NCBI GenBank assembly: GCA_018716295.1
Contig: DVKC01000014.1
Span: 1 to 64,000, forward strand
From: Candidatus Avimuribaculum pullicola
GTDB lineage: Bacteria; Bacteroidota; Bacteroidia; Bacteroidales; Muribaculaceae
Reading direction: 5' to 3'
Length of the DNA: 64,000 nucleotides
The notes under the pieces were generated by a model, which saw nothing but the letters and a program-made list of their open reading frames with translations, had not been told where the DNA came from and made no database searches. How positions within the stretch are numbered: position 1 is the stretch's first letter; every line of letters begins with the position of its first letter. Of this stretch, positions 1 through 9,049 are shown piece after piece. The translations under genes were made by a program, and so were the position numbers.

Positions 1-113
1 AACAGCTTAACAGCGTGTATGAAAAAATGGTGAAAGCCATGACGATGAATATGTACCGCCCGACGGTACCAGGAATGAATATCGACAATAATAATGACGA
101 TAATAAAGATTGA
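1..113 (+). CDS. gldL: GldL, C-terminal fragment (T9SS motor)
   Basis: Only the last 37 codons are in the window; the frame opens at base 3 and stops with TGA at 111-113. The tail reads QLNSVYEKMVKAM and then an Asn/Asp-rich end. GldL is the inner-membrane partner of GldM in the proton-driven type IX secretion motor. The call rests on this short tail plus the position 6 nt before gldM, the usual gldL-gldM-gldN order. Fragment length prevents checking the transmembrane pair that carries the functional residues. Confidence 0.8.
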   Translation, partial: QLNSVYEKMVKAMTMNMYRPTVPGMNIDNNNDDNKD

Positions 114-119
114 TAAACG

Positions 120-1697
120 ATGGCTAATGCACACAACCAGACGGTAGGGCGAATGTCGCCGCGGCAGAAGATGATAAACCTCATGTATATCGTCCTTACC
201 GCGATGCTTGCCCTCAATGTGTCGAGCGACGTACTCAATGGCTTCACGCAAGTAGAGGACGGGTTGACACGTTCTAACCGTACCGTTTCTGACCGCAACC
301 GTGCCATCTACGACCAACTTGAGGCTTTTAATGCCCAGAATCCCGAGAAGGGCGGCGTGTGGTATGCTCGCGCTTCGGAGGTGAGGCAACGTACTGGCCA
401 GCTCTATAATTATATAGATTCATTGAAAACTGCCATAGTGAAGACTGCTGATGGCGAAGATGGCGATGTGCGCAACATTCGAAACCAGGACGATACCGAA
501 ACACCATCGGTGATAATGCTTGCGCCGCGCAATGGAAAGGGGCGTGAATTGCGCGAACGTATTGACCTTTACCGTGCTTATGCTGCCGGAATGCTCAACG
601 ACTCGGTAAAGAAGGCGAATATCGAGAATGCCTTATCGACCGCTTCACGTGAAATGAGGGCTGTCGGCAAGAATAAAACGTGGGAAGAGAGTATGTTTGA
701 AAACATGCCTGTGGTGGCATCGGTGACACTTCTTTCAAAGATACAGAACGACTTGTTGTATGCCGAGGGCGAAGTGCTTGGCACGTTGCTTAATAATATA
801 GATGCCAGTGACTTGCGTGTTAACCAAGTTGACGCGTTTGTTATACCAGAATCTCGCATTGTGATGCGTGGTAGCAGTTACACGGCCAATATCGTGCTTG
901 CTGCAGTCGATACCACGCAACGTCCAAGGGTATTTGTCAATGGCACTCGTCTTGACAACGACCGCGGATTGTACCAAGCATCAACTTCGCGTTCTGGAAA
1001 CTTCGACTACTCGGGCTACATAGAAGTGGCACATGGTGATGGTACTACATCGCAACACAGTTTCAAGTCGTCCTATACAGTCATTGATCCTACGGCCACA
1101 ATTTCGGCAACGATGATGAATGTTCTTTATGCCGGTATTGATAATCCGTTGTCGATAGCTGTGCCTGGTATCCCGTCTAACGCCATTTCGGCATCGATGA
1201 CCAATGGCTCGCTCACGCGCAATGGCGATGTATGGGCTGCTCACCCCGACAAGGTCGGAACTGAGGCTGTCGTAACGGTCACGGCAACAATTGACGGACG
1301 AAGGCAGACAGTGGCAACCACCAATTTCAGGGTACGCAAATTGCCCGATCCGATGCCTTATATCGCTTACACCGATAGCAAAGGTAACCCCGAGCGGTAT
1401 CGCGGAGGAAAGCCGTTTGCCAAGTCTTTGTTGCTGCAAACCGATGGTATAGGGGCAGCTATAGATGATGATATGCTCAATGTTGCTTACCGCGTACTCG
1501 GTTTTGAAACAGTATTTTTCGATTCAATGGGCAATGCCATACCTGAGGTGTCGGACGGCGACAAATTTTCGGATAGACAGAAAAGCAGTTTCCGCCGTTT
1601 GGCTCGTGGCAAACGTTTCTACATATCGCGTGTGAGAGCCATAGGGCCTGACGGAATTGAACGAACGCTTGCTCCGATAGAAGTTATAGTTAATTAA
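120..1697 (+). CDS. gldM: Type IX secretion system protein GldM/PorM
   Basis: 525 residues, the usual length for GldM. One transmembrane helix lies near residues 18-40 (MINLMYIVLTAMLALNV), preceded by a short basic cytoplasmic tail; the rest is a large periplasmic part rich in beta strands with Thr/Ser-rich repeats, matching the D1-D4 rod of the family. GldM spans the periplasm and couples the GldL proton channel to the GldK/GldN outer-membrane ring. It starts 6 nt after gldL and is followed by gldN, so it lies in the conserved T9SS operon. Function is from family knowledge; the topology is visible here. Confidence 0.95.
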   Translation: MANAHNQTVGRMSPRQKMINLMYIVLTAMLALNVSSDVLNGFTQVEDGLTRSNRTVSDRNRAIYDQLEAFNAQNPEKGGVWYARASEVRQRTGQLYNYIDSLKTAIVKTADGEDGDVRNIRNQDDTETPSVIMLAPRNGKGRELRERIDLYRAYAAGMLNDSVKKANIENALSTASREMRAVGKNKTWEESMFENMPVVASVTLLSKIQNDLLYAEGEVLGTLLNNIDASDLRVNQVDAFVIPESRIVMRGSSYTANIVLAAVDTTQRPRVFVNGTRLDNDRGLYQASTSRSGNFDYSGYIEVAHGDGTTSQHSFKSSYTVIDPTATISATMMNVLYAGIDNPLSIAVPGIPSNAISASMTNGSLTRNGDVWAAHPDKVGTEAVVTVTATIDGRRQTVATTNFRVRKLPDPMPYIAYTDSKGNPERYRGGKPFAKSLLLQTDGIGAAIDDDMLNVAYRVLGFETVFFDSMGNAIPEVSDGDKFSDRQKSSFRRLARGKRFYISRVRAIGPDGIERTLAPIEVIVN

Positions 1698-1728
1698 CGC
1701 ATTTTATGTACAATACTATATTGTGATT

Positions 1729-2856
1729 ATGAATACCTTAAAATATATCGCTACATGCTTGCTGTTGACTGGCATGACTGTCGTCCCGATGCTGGCGCAA
1801 GACGAGGGCGGGGTAGTGCGTCGCCGCACTCCCGGTGGCAGAGATGCCGAAAAGGAAGAAACTGGCATGACACAGCGCATGAAGTCGTTTTATGAAACCG
1901 AAGAACCATCGGCAGCCAATGTGGAGTGGTCGCGTGTGATTTATCGTTCGATTGACCTTACCGATGTTACCAATATGGCACTTTATTATCCCGAGTTACC
2001 GAATGAAGATGGAGAAAACTTGTTTTTCATTATCATGCGGTTACTTGCCGATGGAAAAGTGCCGGCATACGAATATCTTGACGGGCGAGAAATGTTTACC
2101 GAACAATATCGCATCAAGGTGGGTGATATGCTCGACCGTTTCCATGTATTGTATTCAGAGGCGAAGGGTAGCACCGAACGCAATCCGCGTTATACTATTG
2201 ATGAGAGCGACATTCCATCTAACGAGGTGCTGAGTTACTATATAATTGAAAAGATGGATTTCGACAGGTTGGAGGGACGCATGAAAACGCAGGTGTCGGC
2301 CATCTGCCCAGTGTTACACCGAACTGATGATTTTGGCGGCGAGGCAATACGCTACCCGATGTTTTGGATAGAAATGAATGATTTGCGCCCATATATTTCT
2401 CGTCAATATGTGTTCACCGACAATGATAACAATTTGGCTCGTTATAACCTTGATGACTTCTTCACAATGGGAATGTACAAGGGAGAGATATACAAAACTA
2501 AGAATTTGCGAAACTTGTCGATGGTGCAAATGTTTCCCGACCCAGAAGACTTGAAGCGGGCGCAAGACAGCATAGAAAACCGTTTGTCGTCGTTTGACAA
2601 AAATTTGTGGATTCCATCGCGCGAAGAATTGCAAGCCCGTGCCGAAGCGGCCGATAGCGTAGCAATGGCTTCTTCGTCGGAGGGTGAAGAAATAGCAATC
2701 CGCAGTCGTGATGAAGATAATGATAACGACAAGAAGGAGAAACAAAAAACGCGCAACAAACGCTCGAAACGCAGCAAACCTAAAAAATCGGAAGTGAAGG
2801 AAGCCAAGGTTTCGAGCAGTAGTTCGGCTGTGCGTTCGGTTCGCCGTCGCAAGTAG
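1729..2856 (+). CDS. gldN: Type IX secretion system protein GldN/PorN
   Basis: 375 residues from the ATG at 1729; a GTG two codons upstream is possible but less likely. A signal peptide (MNTLKYIATCLLLTG... to LAQ) exports it to the periplasm. The middle carries the GldN core with the family-like stretch RQYVFTDNDNNLARYNLDDF. The last 60 residues are charged and low-complexity, rich in Lys, Arg and Ser, and may be disordered. GldN forms the periplasmic ring with GldK. It lies 31 nt after gldM and is closed by a strong terminator. Confidence 0.92.
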   Translation: MNTLKYIATCLLLTGMTVVPMLAQDEGGVVRRRTPGGRDAEKEETGMTQRMKSFYETEEPSAANVEWSRVIYRSIDLTDVTNMALYYPELPNEDGENLFFIIMRLLADGKVPAYEYLDGREMFTEQYRIKVGDMLDRFHVLYSEAKGSTERNPRYTIDESDIPSNEVLSYYIIEKMDFDRLEGRMKTQVSAICPVLHRTDDFGGEAIRYPMFWIEMNDLRPYISRQYVFTDNDNNLARYNLDDFFTMGMYKGEIYKTKNLRNLSMVQMFPDPEDLKRAQDSIENRLSSFDKNLWIPSREELQARAEAADSVAMASSSEGEEIAIRSRDEDNDNDKKEKQKTRNKRSKRSKPKKSEVKEAKVSSSSSAVRSVRRRK

Positions 2857-2883
2857 CATGACGCATTAGCAATTTGGCATATT

Positions 2884-2913
2884 GCGGGAGTGTATCGTCA
2901 CTTCCGCTTTTTT
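2884..2913 (+). terminator. Rho-independent terminator after gldN
   Basis: A 9-bp stem with one G-U pair (GCGGGAGTG / CACTTCCGC) and a 6-nt loop, followed by six T residues. It lies 28 nt after the gldN stop. Confidence 0.85.
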
Positions 2914-2991
2914 ATGCCTTAACTTACGTGCATAATGGTAGTGTGTGGCTGTAGCTACAAATCGTGAGTTTCAAATTTCATCTATTTTGTT

Positions 2992-3000
2992 TACATTTGC
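2992..3000 (+). promoter_or_regulatory. -7 box (TACATTTGC) for the hemerythrin gene
   Basis: Matches the Bacteroidota TAnnTTTG -7 consensus. It lies 22 nt before the ATG at 3023 and supports that start. No clear -33 TTTG was seen. Confidence 0.65.
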
Positions 3001-3022
3001 GAAGTAGTAAATAAGGAATAAG

Positions 3023-3718
3023 ATGAGAAATTACTTGTTTAATGAAAATATGAAGATGGCTAACCTTATTCTGGTTAAGCCCATTTTGATACTTTTGCTG
3101 CCGCGGTTTGGTGTGCCATTGGGGTTTGGCGACAAAAGTGTGAAAGAGCTGTGTGACGAGCATGGTATAGCGGTTGATTTTTTCTTGATTGTATGTAATA
3201 TATATTCGTTTGACAATTATATGCCGTCGCAAGATAAAGTGGAGAGTACCGACATGAGTATGCTTTGCCGCTATCTCGAAGAGTCGCACCGTTATTACCT
3301 CGACCAGCGGTTGCCACATATTGCCAACCATATCAATCGCATAAGTGGGGAAATGAAAACTACCGCCGGCGTGATATTGAAACGTTTCTTTGAGGAATAT
3401 AATAGCGAGGTTGTGGCGCATTTTAAGTATGAGGAGCAAAATGTATTTCCTTATATGAAGAAATTGCTTGCTGGCAAGCGGTGCAATGATTATAGTATAT
3501 CAATGTACTTGCCCAGCCACACGAATATCGAAGACAAACTCGATGATTTGACGCAGATTATGTTTAAGTATCTCCCCGAGGGTGTGAGGACGTATGAAAC
3601 CATTGGTGCGGTTTTTGATATACTGCAATTGTCGGACGACTTGAAGAAACATTCATTGATAGAGGAAAAAGTGCTGATACCGTATGTCGAGCATTTGGAA
3701 AGGAACTTGAAGCAATGA
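3023..3718 (+). CDS. Hemerythrin-domain protein (ScdA/YtfE-like)
   Basis: 231 residues. Residues 18-50 resemble the DUF542/ScdA N-terminal domain (PRFGVPLGFGDKSVKELC). The following four-helix hemerythrin domain has candidate di-iron ligands His89, His99 or His103, His133 with Glu137, His166, and His210 with Glu214. Related proteins handle oxygen, nitric oxide or iron for Fe-S repair under nitrosative stress. Its stop overlaps the start of a LuxR-type regulator by 4 nt (ATGA), so the two are co-translated and the hemerythrin may act as the sensor; that link is inference. No signal peptide, so it is cytoplasmic. Confidence 0.82.
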   Translation: MRNYLFNENMKMANLILVKPILILLLPRFGVPLGFGDKSVKELCDEHGIAVDFFLIVCNIYSFDNYMPSQDKVESTDMSMLCRYLEESHRYYLDQRLPHIANHINRISGEMKTTAGVILKRFFEEYNSEVVAHFKYEEQNVFPYMKKLLAGKRCNDYSISMYLPSHTNIEDKLDDLTQIMFKYLPEGVRTYETIGAVFDILQLSDDLKKHSLIEEKVLIPYVEHLERNLKQ

Positions 3719-4320
3719 AGTTAAAAGTGTTAATAGTCGAGCCATCGCAAATTATAATTGAAGGTTTGCAAAGCATGTTGCGTGATTGCCAGCAACTTGA
3801 AGTAGTGGGCGTTGCCGAAGATGTGTCGATGCTTGAGGAACGCATGGCATCACGTCACCCCGATGTAGTCATTATTAATCCGAGCTTGTTGCCATATTCG
3901 AGCCAGGCTCCAGCAAGTGTTTCGTTGCCCGATGAAACGTTTTCGGTGGCATTGGTATATCAATATTTTGAACCGACCTATTTGCGTAATTTCGATGCAG
4001 TGATTGATATTCGTGATACGAAGCAGAATATTCTTTCAATGTTGATGAATATCGACAAGGAGGGTGAAAGCAAGCATGGTGGTGCAACTGACGCATCGGA
4101 GTTGACGAAGCGTGAACGCGACATTCTGGTACTTGTCGCCAAGGGACTTATGAGCAAGGAGATTGCTGATAAATTGAACATCTCGATACACACGGTTATC
4201 TCGCACCGCAAGAATATTACAAAGAAGACTGGTATAAAGTCGGTAGCGGGTCTTGCCGTATATGCAATGCTCAATAATTTGATGGGAGATTCGGTGGCCG
4301 ATGCCCATGAAGACGAATAG
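3715..4320 (+). CDS. LuxR/NarL-type regulator with degenerate receiver
   Basis: 201 residues. The C-terminal 60 residues are a LuxR-type helix-turn-helix (LTKRERDILVLVAKGL, then KEIADKLNISIHTVISHRKN). The N-terminal part has the receiver fold pattern (VLIVEPSQIIIEGLQSML), but the acidic pocket is missing (Glu9-Pro10 where Asp-Asp is expected) and the phospho-acceptor position is Asn55 in VVIINPSLL. It is therefore probably not phosphorylated and may take its signal from the overlapping hemerythrin protein. That signal route is inference; the missing residues are visible. Confidence 0.85.
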   Translation: MKLKVLIVEPSQIIIEGLQSMLRDCQQLEVVGVAEDVSMLEERMASRHPDVVIINPSLLPYSSQAPASVSLPDETFSVALVYQYFEPTYLRNFDAVIDIRDTKQNILSMLMNIDKEGESKHGGATDASELTKRERDILVLVAKGLMSKEIADKLNISIHTVISHRKNITKKTGIKSVAGLAVYAMLNNLMGDSVADAHEDE

Positions 4321-4414
4321 CGAAAAGGTATGTGATATGGGCTGTGTCTTGTTCCAAAAGTTACAATAGAGGGTAAAAAACGCCCCGAAAGGCGATGGGT
4401 AAAACTAAATTTAT

Positions 4415-4423
4415 TAATTTTGC
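4415..4423 (+). promoter_or_regulatory. -7 box (TAATTTTGC) for mlaE-mlaF
   Basis: The box lies downstream of the first in-frame ATG (4395), so that ATG would be outside the transcript. The ATG at 4443, 19 nt after the box, is the better start. Confidence 0.6.
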
Positions 4424-4442
4424 ACTGTTAAAAATCGCATTT

Positions 4443-5192
4443 ATGTTTTTGTATAAAGCATTACAGACATTCGGAGCTTATTGCTTGTTTATATGGAAGG
4501 TGTTTTCTACACCCGATAAGTGGAAAGAATTTTTCAAGCGTTATATAGCCGAAATAAACAAGCTTGGCATCGATTCGATACCGTTGGTAATCATCATATC
4601 GTTGTTCATCGGTGCAGTATGTACCATACAGATGAAACTTAATACCACATCGCCACTTATGCCTCGATATACGGTAGGTTTGGCCACACGTGAAATAATC
4701 TTGTTGGAATTTACGTCGTCGATACTTTGTTTGATTCTTGCAGGCAAGGTCGGTTCGAACATAGCTTCGGAGATAGGCACAATGCGTGTTACCGAACAAA
4801 TCGATGCATTAGAGATAATGGGTGTTAACTCGGCCAACTACCTTGTGTTGCCCAAGATTGTCGCGTTTGTGACATTTATTTGTGTCCTTGTTATATTCAG
4901 TATGGCTACAAGCCTTGGTGGTGGATACTTGGTGTGCATAGTTTCCGATGTGGTACCACTATCTACCTATGTGTATGGCTTGCAGACGATGTTTAATGAA
5001 TGGTATGTGTGGTATGCGTTAATAAAGTCGCTGTTCTTTGCATTTGTGATAAGCAGTGTAGCCTCGTTTTTCGGATATTATGTGAAAGGTGGCGCACTTG
5101 AGGTTGGTAAAGCAAGTACCAATGCCGTTGTGACAAGCAGTATCTTTATATTGTTGCTTGACGTGGTGTTGACTCAGATTATGTTGCAATAA
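4443..5192 (+). CDS. mlaE: MlaE-type ABC transporter permease
   Basis: 249 residues from the ATG chosen by the -7 box. Several membrane segments are visible, including SIPLVIIISLFIGAVCTIQM and a C-terminal IFILLLDVVLTQIML. The family motif region around VGSNIASEIGTMRVTEQIDA, with the EIGTMRVTEQIDAL core, identifies the MlaE/YrbE permease. These permeases work with an MlaF ATPase and an MCE protein to move phospholipids between inner and outer membrane. mlaF follows 12 nt later; the MCE partner is probably the gene at 10177. Confidence 0.92.
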   Translation: MFLYKALQTFGAYCLFIWKVFSTPDKWKEFFKRYIAEINKLGIDSIPLVIIISLFIGAVCTIQMKLNTTSPLMPRYTVGLATREIILLEFTSSILCLILAGKVGSNIASEIGTMRVTEQIDALEIMGVNSANYLVLPKIVAFVTFICVLVIFSMATSLGGGYLVCIVSDVVPLSTYVYGLQTMFNEWYVWYALIKSLFFAFVISSVASFFGYYVKGGALEVGKASTNAVVTSSIFILLLDVVLTQIMLQ

Positions 5193-5204
5193 ATTAGGCA
5201 ATTT

Positions 5205-5975
5205 ATGATTGAAGTAAAAAGCATAAACAAGTCGTTTGAAGACAAGCAGGTTTTGAAAGGTATCAGTGCCACGTTTTATGACGGTAAGACCAACTTGATT
5301 ATCGGCCTTAGCGGTTCGGGCAAGACGGTGCTGATGAAAAGTATGGTAGGGCTTGTAACACCCGACTCGGGCGAAATACTATATGATGGGCGCGACCTGT
5401 TGAAAATGAACCAGAAGCAGGTGAAAGAATTGCGCAAAGAAATAGGTATGTTGTTCCAAGGGTCGGCACTTTTTGACTCCGAAACTGTGCTTGGAAATGT
5501 AATGTTTCCATTGGTTATGTTTTCTGATATGACTACAGCCGAGATGCGCGATCGTGCCGAATTTTGCATCGAACGTGTAAATCTTAAAGATGCCAATCAT
5601 AAATATCCATCGGAGTTGAGCGGTGGTATGCAGAAACGTGTCGCTATTGCTCGTGCTATAGCACTGAATCCTAAGTATCTGTTTTGCGATGAGCCAAATT
5701 CGGGACTTGACCCGAAAACTTCAATTCTGATAGATGAATTGCTTAGTGATATTACGCATGAATATGGAATAACTACCATCATTAATACCCACGATATGAA
5801 TTCGGTATTGGGTATAGGTGAAAATATTCTATTTGTTAATAAAGGAAATTGTGGGTGGATTGGCACCAAAGATGAGATTTATAGCAGCAAAAATGAAGAT
5901 TTGAACAACTTTGTGTTTGCCACGAGGTTGTTCATGGAAGTCAAGAAAGTGCACGAGCTGCGTGGTGGATTATAG
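5205..5975 (+). CDS. mlaF: MlaF-type ABC transporter ATPase
   Basis: 256 residues. Walker A is GLSGSGKTVLM near residue 34, the ABC signature is LSGGMQKRVAIARAI and Walker B is YLFCDEP; an H-loop His follows in INTHDMNS. The C-terminal region matches MlaF/Ttg2A-type ATPases. It powers phospholipid transport by the MlaE permease encoded just upstream. The 3' end overlaps the end of comEC on the other strand by 6 nt, so the two transcripts converge without room for a separate terminator. Confidence 0.92.
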   Translation: MIEVKSINKSFEDKQVLKGISATFYDGKTNLIIGLSGSGKTVLMKSMVGLVTPDSGEILYDGRDLLKMNQKQVKELRKEIGMLFQGSALFDSETVLGNVMFPLVMFSDMTTAEMRDRAEFCIERVNLKDANHKYPSELSGGMQKRVAIARAIALNPKYLFCDEPNSGLDPKTSILIDELLSDITHEYGITTIINTHDMNSVLGIGENILFVNKGNCGWIGTKDEIYSSKNEDLNNFVFATRLFMEVKKVHELRGGL

Positions 5976-8036
5976 GCGAGGTTGAGTGACAATAATTGCT
6001 CCATCGGCACTTAAGTCGTGTAGAGGAATATTCAGCGAGTCTATTTCATGTTTTAATGTCATGGCTTTGTCATCATAAATTCCACCTGATAACACTATCT
6101 GGTGGGGAGCGAATGTGTGTAACAGGTCGGAGATGTTTCCGTAATATGATGCTGCTATTACGAGGTAGTCAACCTTGATTGGGCTTGATGCGCGGTAATG
6201 CCTCCATGCGGTGCTTGAAATGGCGGCTATGCGTTTGCCTTCAATAAATGAAAATGGTGGGTCGATAAAGCTATCAGGTATTTTCAGGCTGTCGATAGCT
6301 TCGACATGTTTTAATCCATAACGTGACAGAAATCCTGAATTATTGCGAACAAACTGGTCAATGTGTGTGCTGTCGTCGATACACCACACATAGCATTTGT
6401 CACCTGTGAAATAAACTACAGGAGTGGTTGTGTAGCTGTTTTGTATTACAAATCCAGAGTGTGGCAACGAGGTGTATTCGATGAGAATGTTTGCCGAAAT
6501 TGCTGTTAATAAGGCAAGTGATGCTATGGCGTACCTGAATTTCTTGCAATATATCCATATAGTAATAACCAAGTAAAATATGATGGATAGAACAAGTGTG
6601 GTGGTAGAAACATTTACATTGGTCAAAGATGCAAATGATAGGTCGCTTATGCCTTGTGCAACTGTGTTGATGGCAGCTGTAGCTGTATCGAGCAGTGCCG
6701 TCAGCATGTGTATTTCAATGCCGACACATAGCAATGTAGTGTGTAGCAATGCAGTGCCTATGTAGATGGGCAGCAATGGCAGGATAATCATATTGGAAAC
6801 GATTGATAAGAGAGGTACTATGTGGAAATAATAGGCCGAAATGACAAAAGTGCCAAGTGTGGCTGTCGTAGTGAGGGCAAAAGATGAAATAAAAAAGTGT
6901 GCGATTTTGTTCCGAGGGGAGATGCTCACAAATCGGTCATAGAATAATATGATAGCGAGGACTGCGGCAAAACTTAATTGAAATCCCACGTCATATATGG
7001 AATTGGGCGATACTGACAAAATAATCATTGCTGAAGCAAGCAGGGCATTGAGGCTGCTATTGCGGCGATACAGTAGGTGTGCAGTCAGTACGAATAGCAT
7101 CATTATGGCTGAACGGGTAGCTGAGGGCAATGTGCCTGTAATGAAAAGATAGGCAATCAGGCATGGTATGGCTATGACGATGCGCACTCTGTGTAGCCCG
7201 ATGTAGCACAATGGCTTAAGGACAAAAAATAGGATTCCCACTATTATGCCCATGTGTAATCCGCTGAGTGCCAATATGTGGGAAATGCCAGCTTGTGAAT
7301 AGTAGGTGCGTGTTTCAGGTTCAAGGTATGATGATTCGCCAAGCAAAACGGTGCATAAGAAGCGTTGGGTGTCGGGGTGCATGCTTGAATTGATGATATT
7401 GGCAATGATGTTGCGCCTAATTGTGCGTGACGTTGTGAGCAGGTTGTTTGAAGTGCCTACTTTGTCATATTCGCCAGGTTGTAGCAGTTGTGTGTAAAGT
7501 ATGCCTTTGTGCTGCATGTATGCTGCATAATCAAATTCGCATGGGTTGCCTAACGATTTGATGCGCGTCAGTTGTGCGTCAAAAGCAATTAAGTCGCCTT
7601 CTTTGAGTAGGTAATCATTGGCGCGGATAGTGATGGAAACTGGGATATTGCAAGGTATGGCATTGTGGTTTGTGGGGCATGAAATGATGGTCGAGGTAGC
7701 TGCTGTTGAGAAATCTTTGTTTTCGATGGCATCAATGCGTGCGATAACGGTTCGCCCGTTAACTTTGCCAGTATCGATAGCGGTTGCAACATCGGAAGAA
7801 CCAGCCAACCAACCTGCTATGAGGGCTGCCAACATGACAAGTGCCGTTAGTAGCGGGACTGCATTCAATGCCAATGTGTGGTTTTTGCGTAGCCACAATG
7901 ATATTGCAGCCATTGTCAAAATTATGGCTGATATCGAGATGACAGCAGTGGCAATGCCGATGGTGGCGGCATTGGTCGATATTATTCCTATAACAAATGG
8001 AATAACAATCCTGGCGAGTGGGGCTTTTTCAAGCAT
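5970..8036 (-). CDS. comEC: ComEC/Rec2-family DNA uptake channel
   Basis: 688 residues with many membrane helices. The N-terminal 200 residues hold a DUF4131-like region with an OB-like part (VNGRTVIARIDAI); the middle is the Competence domain with the typical stretch AGISHILALSGLHMGIIVG and ITGTLPSATRSAIMM. The C-terminal 150 residues lack the HxHxDH metallo-beta-lactamase motif seen in Gram-positive ComEC. ComEC carries single-stranded DNA across the inner membrane. aroE lies upstream on the same strand, 27 nt away. Confidence 0.9.
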   Translation of the reverse strand: MLEKAPLARIVIPFVIGIISTNAATIGIATAVISISAIILTMAAISLWLRKNHTLALNAVPLLTALVMLAALIAGWLAGSSDVATAIDTGKVNGRTVIARIDAIENKDFSTAATSTIISCPTNHNAIPCNIPVSITIRANDYLLKEGDLIAFDAQLTRIKSLGNPCEFDYAAYMQHKGILYTQLLQPGEYDKVGTSNNLLTTSRTIRRNIIANIINSSMHPDTQRFLCTVLLGESSYLEPETRTYYSQAGISHILALSGLHMGIIVGILFFVLKPLCYIGLHRVRIVIAIPCLIAYLFITGTLPSATRSAIMMLFVLTAHLLYRRNSSLNALLASAMIILSVSPNSIYDVGFQLSFAAVLAIILFYDRFVSISPRNKIAHFFISSFALTTTATLGTFVISAYYFHIVPLLSIVSNMIILPLLPIYIGTALLHTTLLCVGIEIHMLTALLDTATAAINTVAQGISDLSFASLTNVNVSTTTLVLSIIFYLVITIWIYCKKFRYAIASLALLTAISANILIEYTSLPHSGFVIQNSYTTTPVVYFTGDKCYVWCIDDSTHIDQFVRNNSGFLSRYGLKHVEAIDSLKIPDSFIDPPFSFIEGKRIAAISSTAWRHYRASSPIKVDYLVIAASYYGNISDLLHTFAPHQIVLSGGIYDDKAMTLKHEIDSLNIPLHDLSADGAIIVTQPRL

Positions 8037-8063
8037 TTCGTTTGCCAGTGTATCAATTTAGCC

Positions 8064-8846
8064 TTAATAGGAGCTGTGCCAAGAGTCGTTGTTCCAAATC
8101 TCATAGGAAACAAAAGCTTGTAGCAACAGCATTTCAAGTCCGTTTTTTACCGTTGCACCTTGTTCGGCCGACTTTTTCATGAAAAGAGTTTCATTGGGGT
8201 TGTATAGCAGGTCGTAGCACACATGTTCTTTTGTCAAGAAACGGTATGGAATATCGGGACACGCATCTACCTTGGGATACATTCCTAATGGTGTGGTGTT
8301 GACTATTATTTTATGGCTTGAGATGTCGGCTTTTGTCAATTCTTCGTATGTGAGTGTTTTTGCACTCTTGTGCCGTGAAACGAGTTGTGGTGTCACGCCC
8401 ATTATTTCTAATCCATGGCACACAGCCTTTGCAGCACCACCAGTGCCTAAAACAAGAGCCTTGTTACGTTCGGGTGTGATAAATTCTCTGATAGAATCGC
8501 AGAATCCTATTACATCGGAGTTGTAGCCTTTCAGCTTTATTCCCGAGTGTGTGCGAATGATTTTAATCACATTTACAGCTCCAATCTTTTTGGCATCGTT
8601 GTCTATGTCGTCGAGTAGTGGCAATATTTTCTCTTTGTATGGTATTGTGACGTTAAGTCCACACAGGTTAGGAGTTTTTCCGATAATCTCCATCAGTGCT
8701 TTGATGTCGGGAATTTCAAAGTTGACATATTCGGCATCGATACATTCCGATTCAAATTTTTGATTGAAATAATCCTTTGAGAATGAGTGCCCTAATGGGA
8801 AGCCGATTAATCCATATATTTTGTGGAGTTTGTGAGGAGTTTCCAT
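8064..8846 (-). CDS. aroE: Shikimate dehydrogenase AroE
   Basis: 260 residues, typical length. It shows the shikimate-binding start (YGLIGFPLGHSFSKDYFN), the catalytic lysine motif (NVTIPYKEKILPLLDDID), the NADP-binding glycine loop (VLGTGGAAKAV) and the C-terminal NGLEMLLLQA. It reduces 3-dehydroshikimate to shikimate with NADPH in aromatic amino acid synthesis. It is the first gene of an aroE-comEC transcript with a -7 box 48 nt upstream. Confidence 0.95.
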   Translation of the reverse strand: METPHKLHKIYGLIGFPLGHSFSKDYFNQKFESECIDAEYVNFEIPDIKALMEIIGKTPNLCGLNVTIPYKEKILPLLDDIDNDAKKIGAVNVIKIIRTHSGIKLKGYNSDVIGFCDSIREFITPERNKALVLGTGGAAKAVCHGLEIMGVTPQLVSRHKSAKTLTYEELTKADISSHKIIVNTTPLGMYPKVDACPDIPYRFLTKEHVCYDLLYNPNETLFMKKSAEQGATVKNGLEMLLLQAFVSYEIWNNDSWHSSY

Positions 8847-8893
8847 GCAGTTTTATGTGTGTATTTAGATTGTATAATACATTAAAATAAATA

Positions 8894-8901
8894 CAAATTT
8901 A
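8894..8901 (-). promoter_or_regulatory. -7 box for aroE-comEC
   Basis: Reads TAAATTTG on the minus strand, matching TAnnTTTG. It lies 48 nt before the aroE ATG in AT-rich sequence. Confidence 0.55.
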
Positions 8902-9017
8902 ATGAAAAATATCACAGACTTGAATATGTCAGTTACTTTTTTCCTTTTATTTAGCAAAAAAAAGAAATGAGAGGTATTTTTCTACCAGTTTAGGGGCGGC
9001 AATTGAGGTTAAATTGT

Positions 9018-9026
9018 TATTTTTGC
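9018..9026 (+). promoter_or_regulatory. -7 box (TATTTTTGC) for the amidase gene
   Basis: The box lies 24 nt before the ATG at 9050 and inside the longer reading frame that begins at a TTG (9014), so 9050 is the supported start. Confidence 0.65.
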
Positions 9027-9049
9027 AACGGTTTTACCTAAATTGTGTC

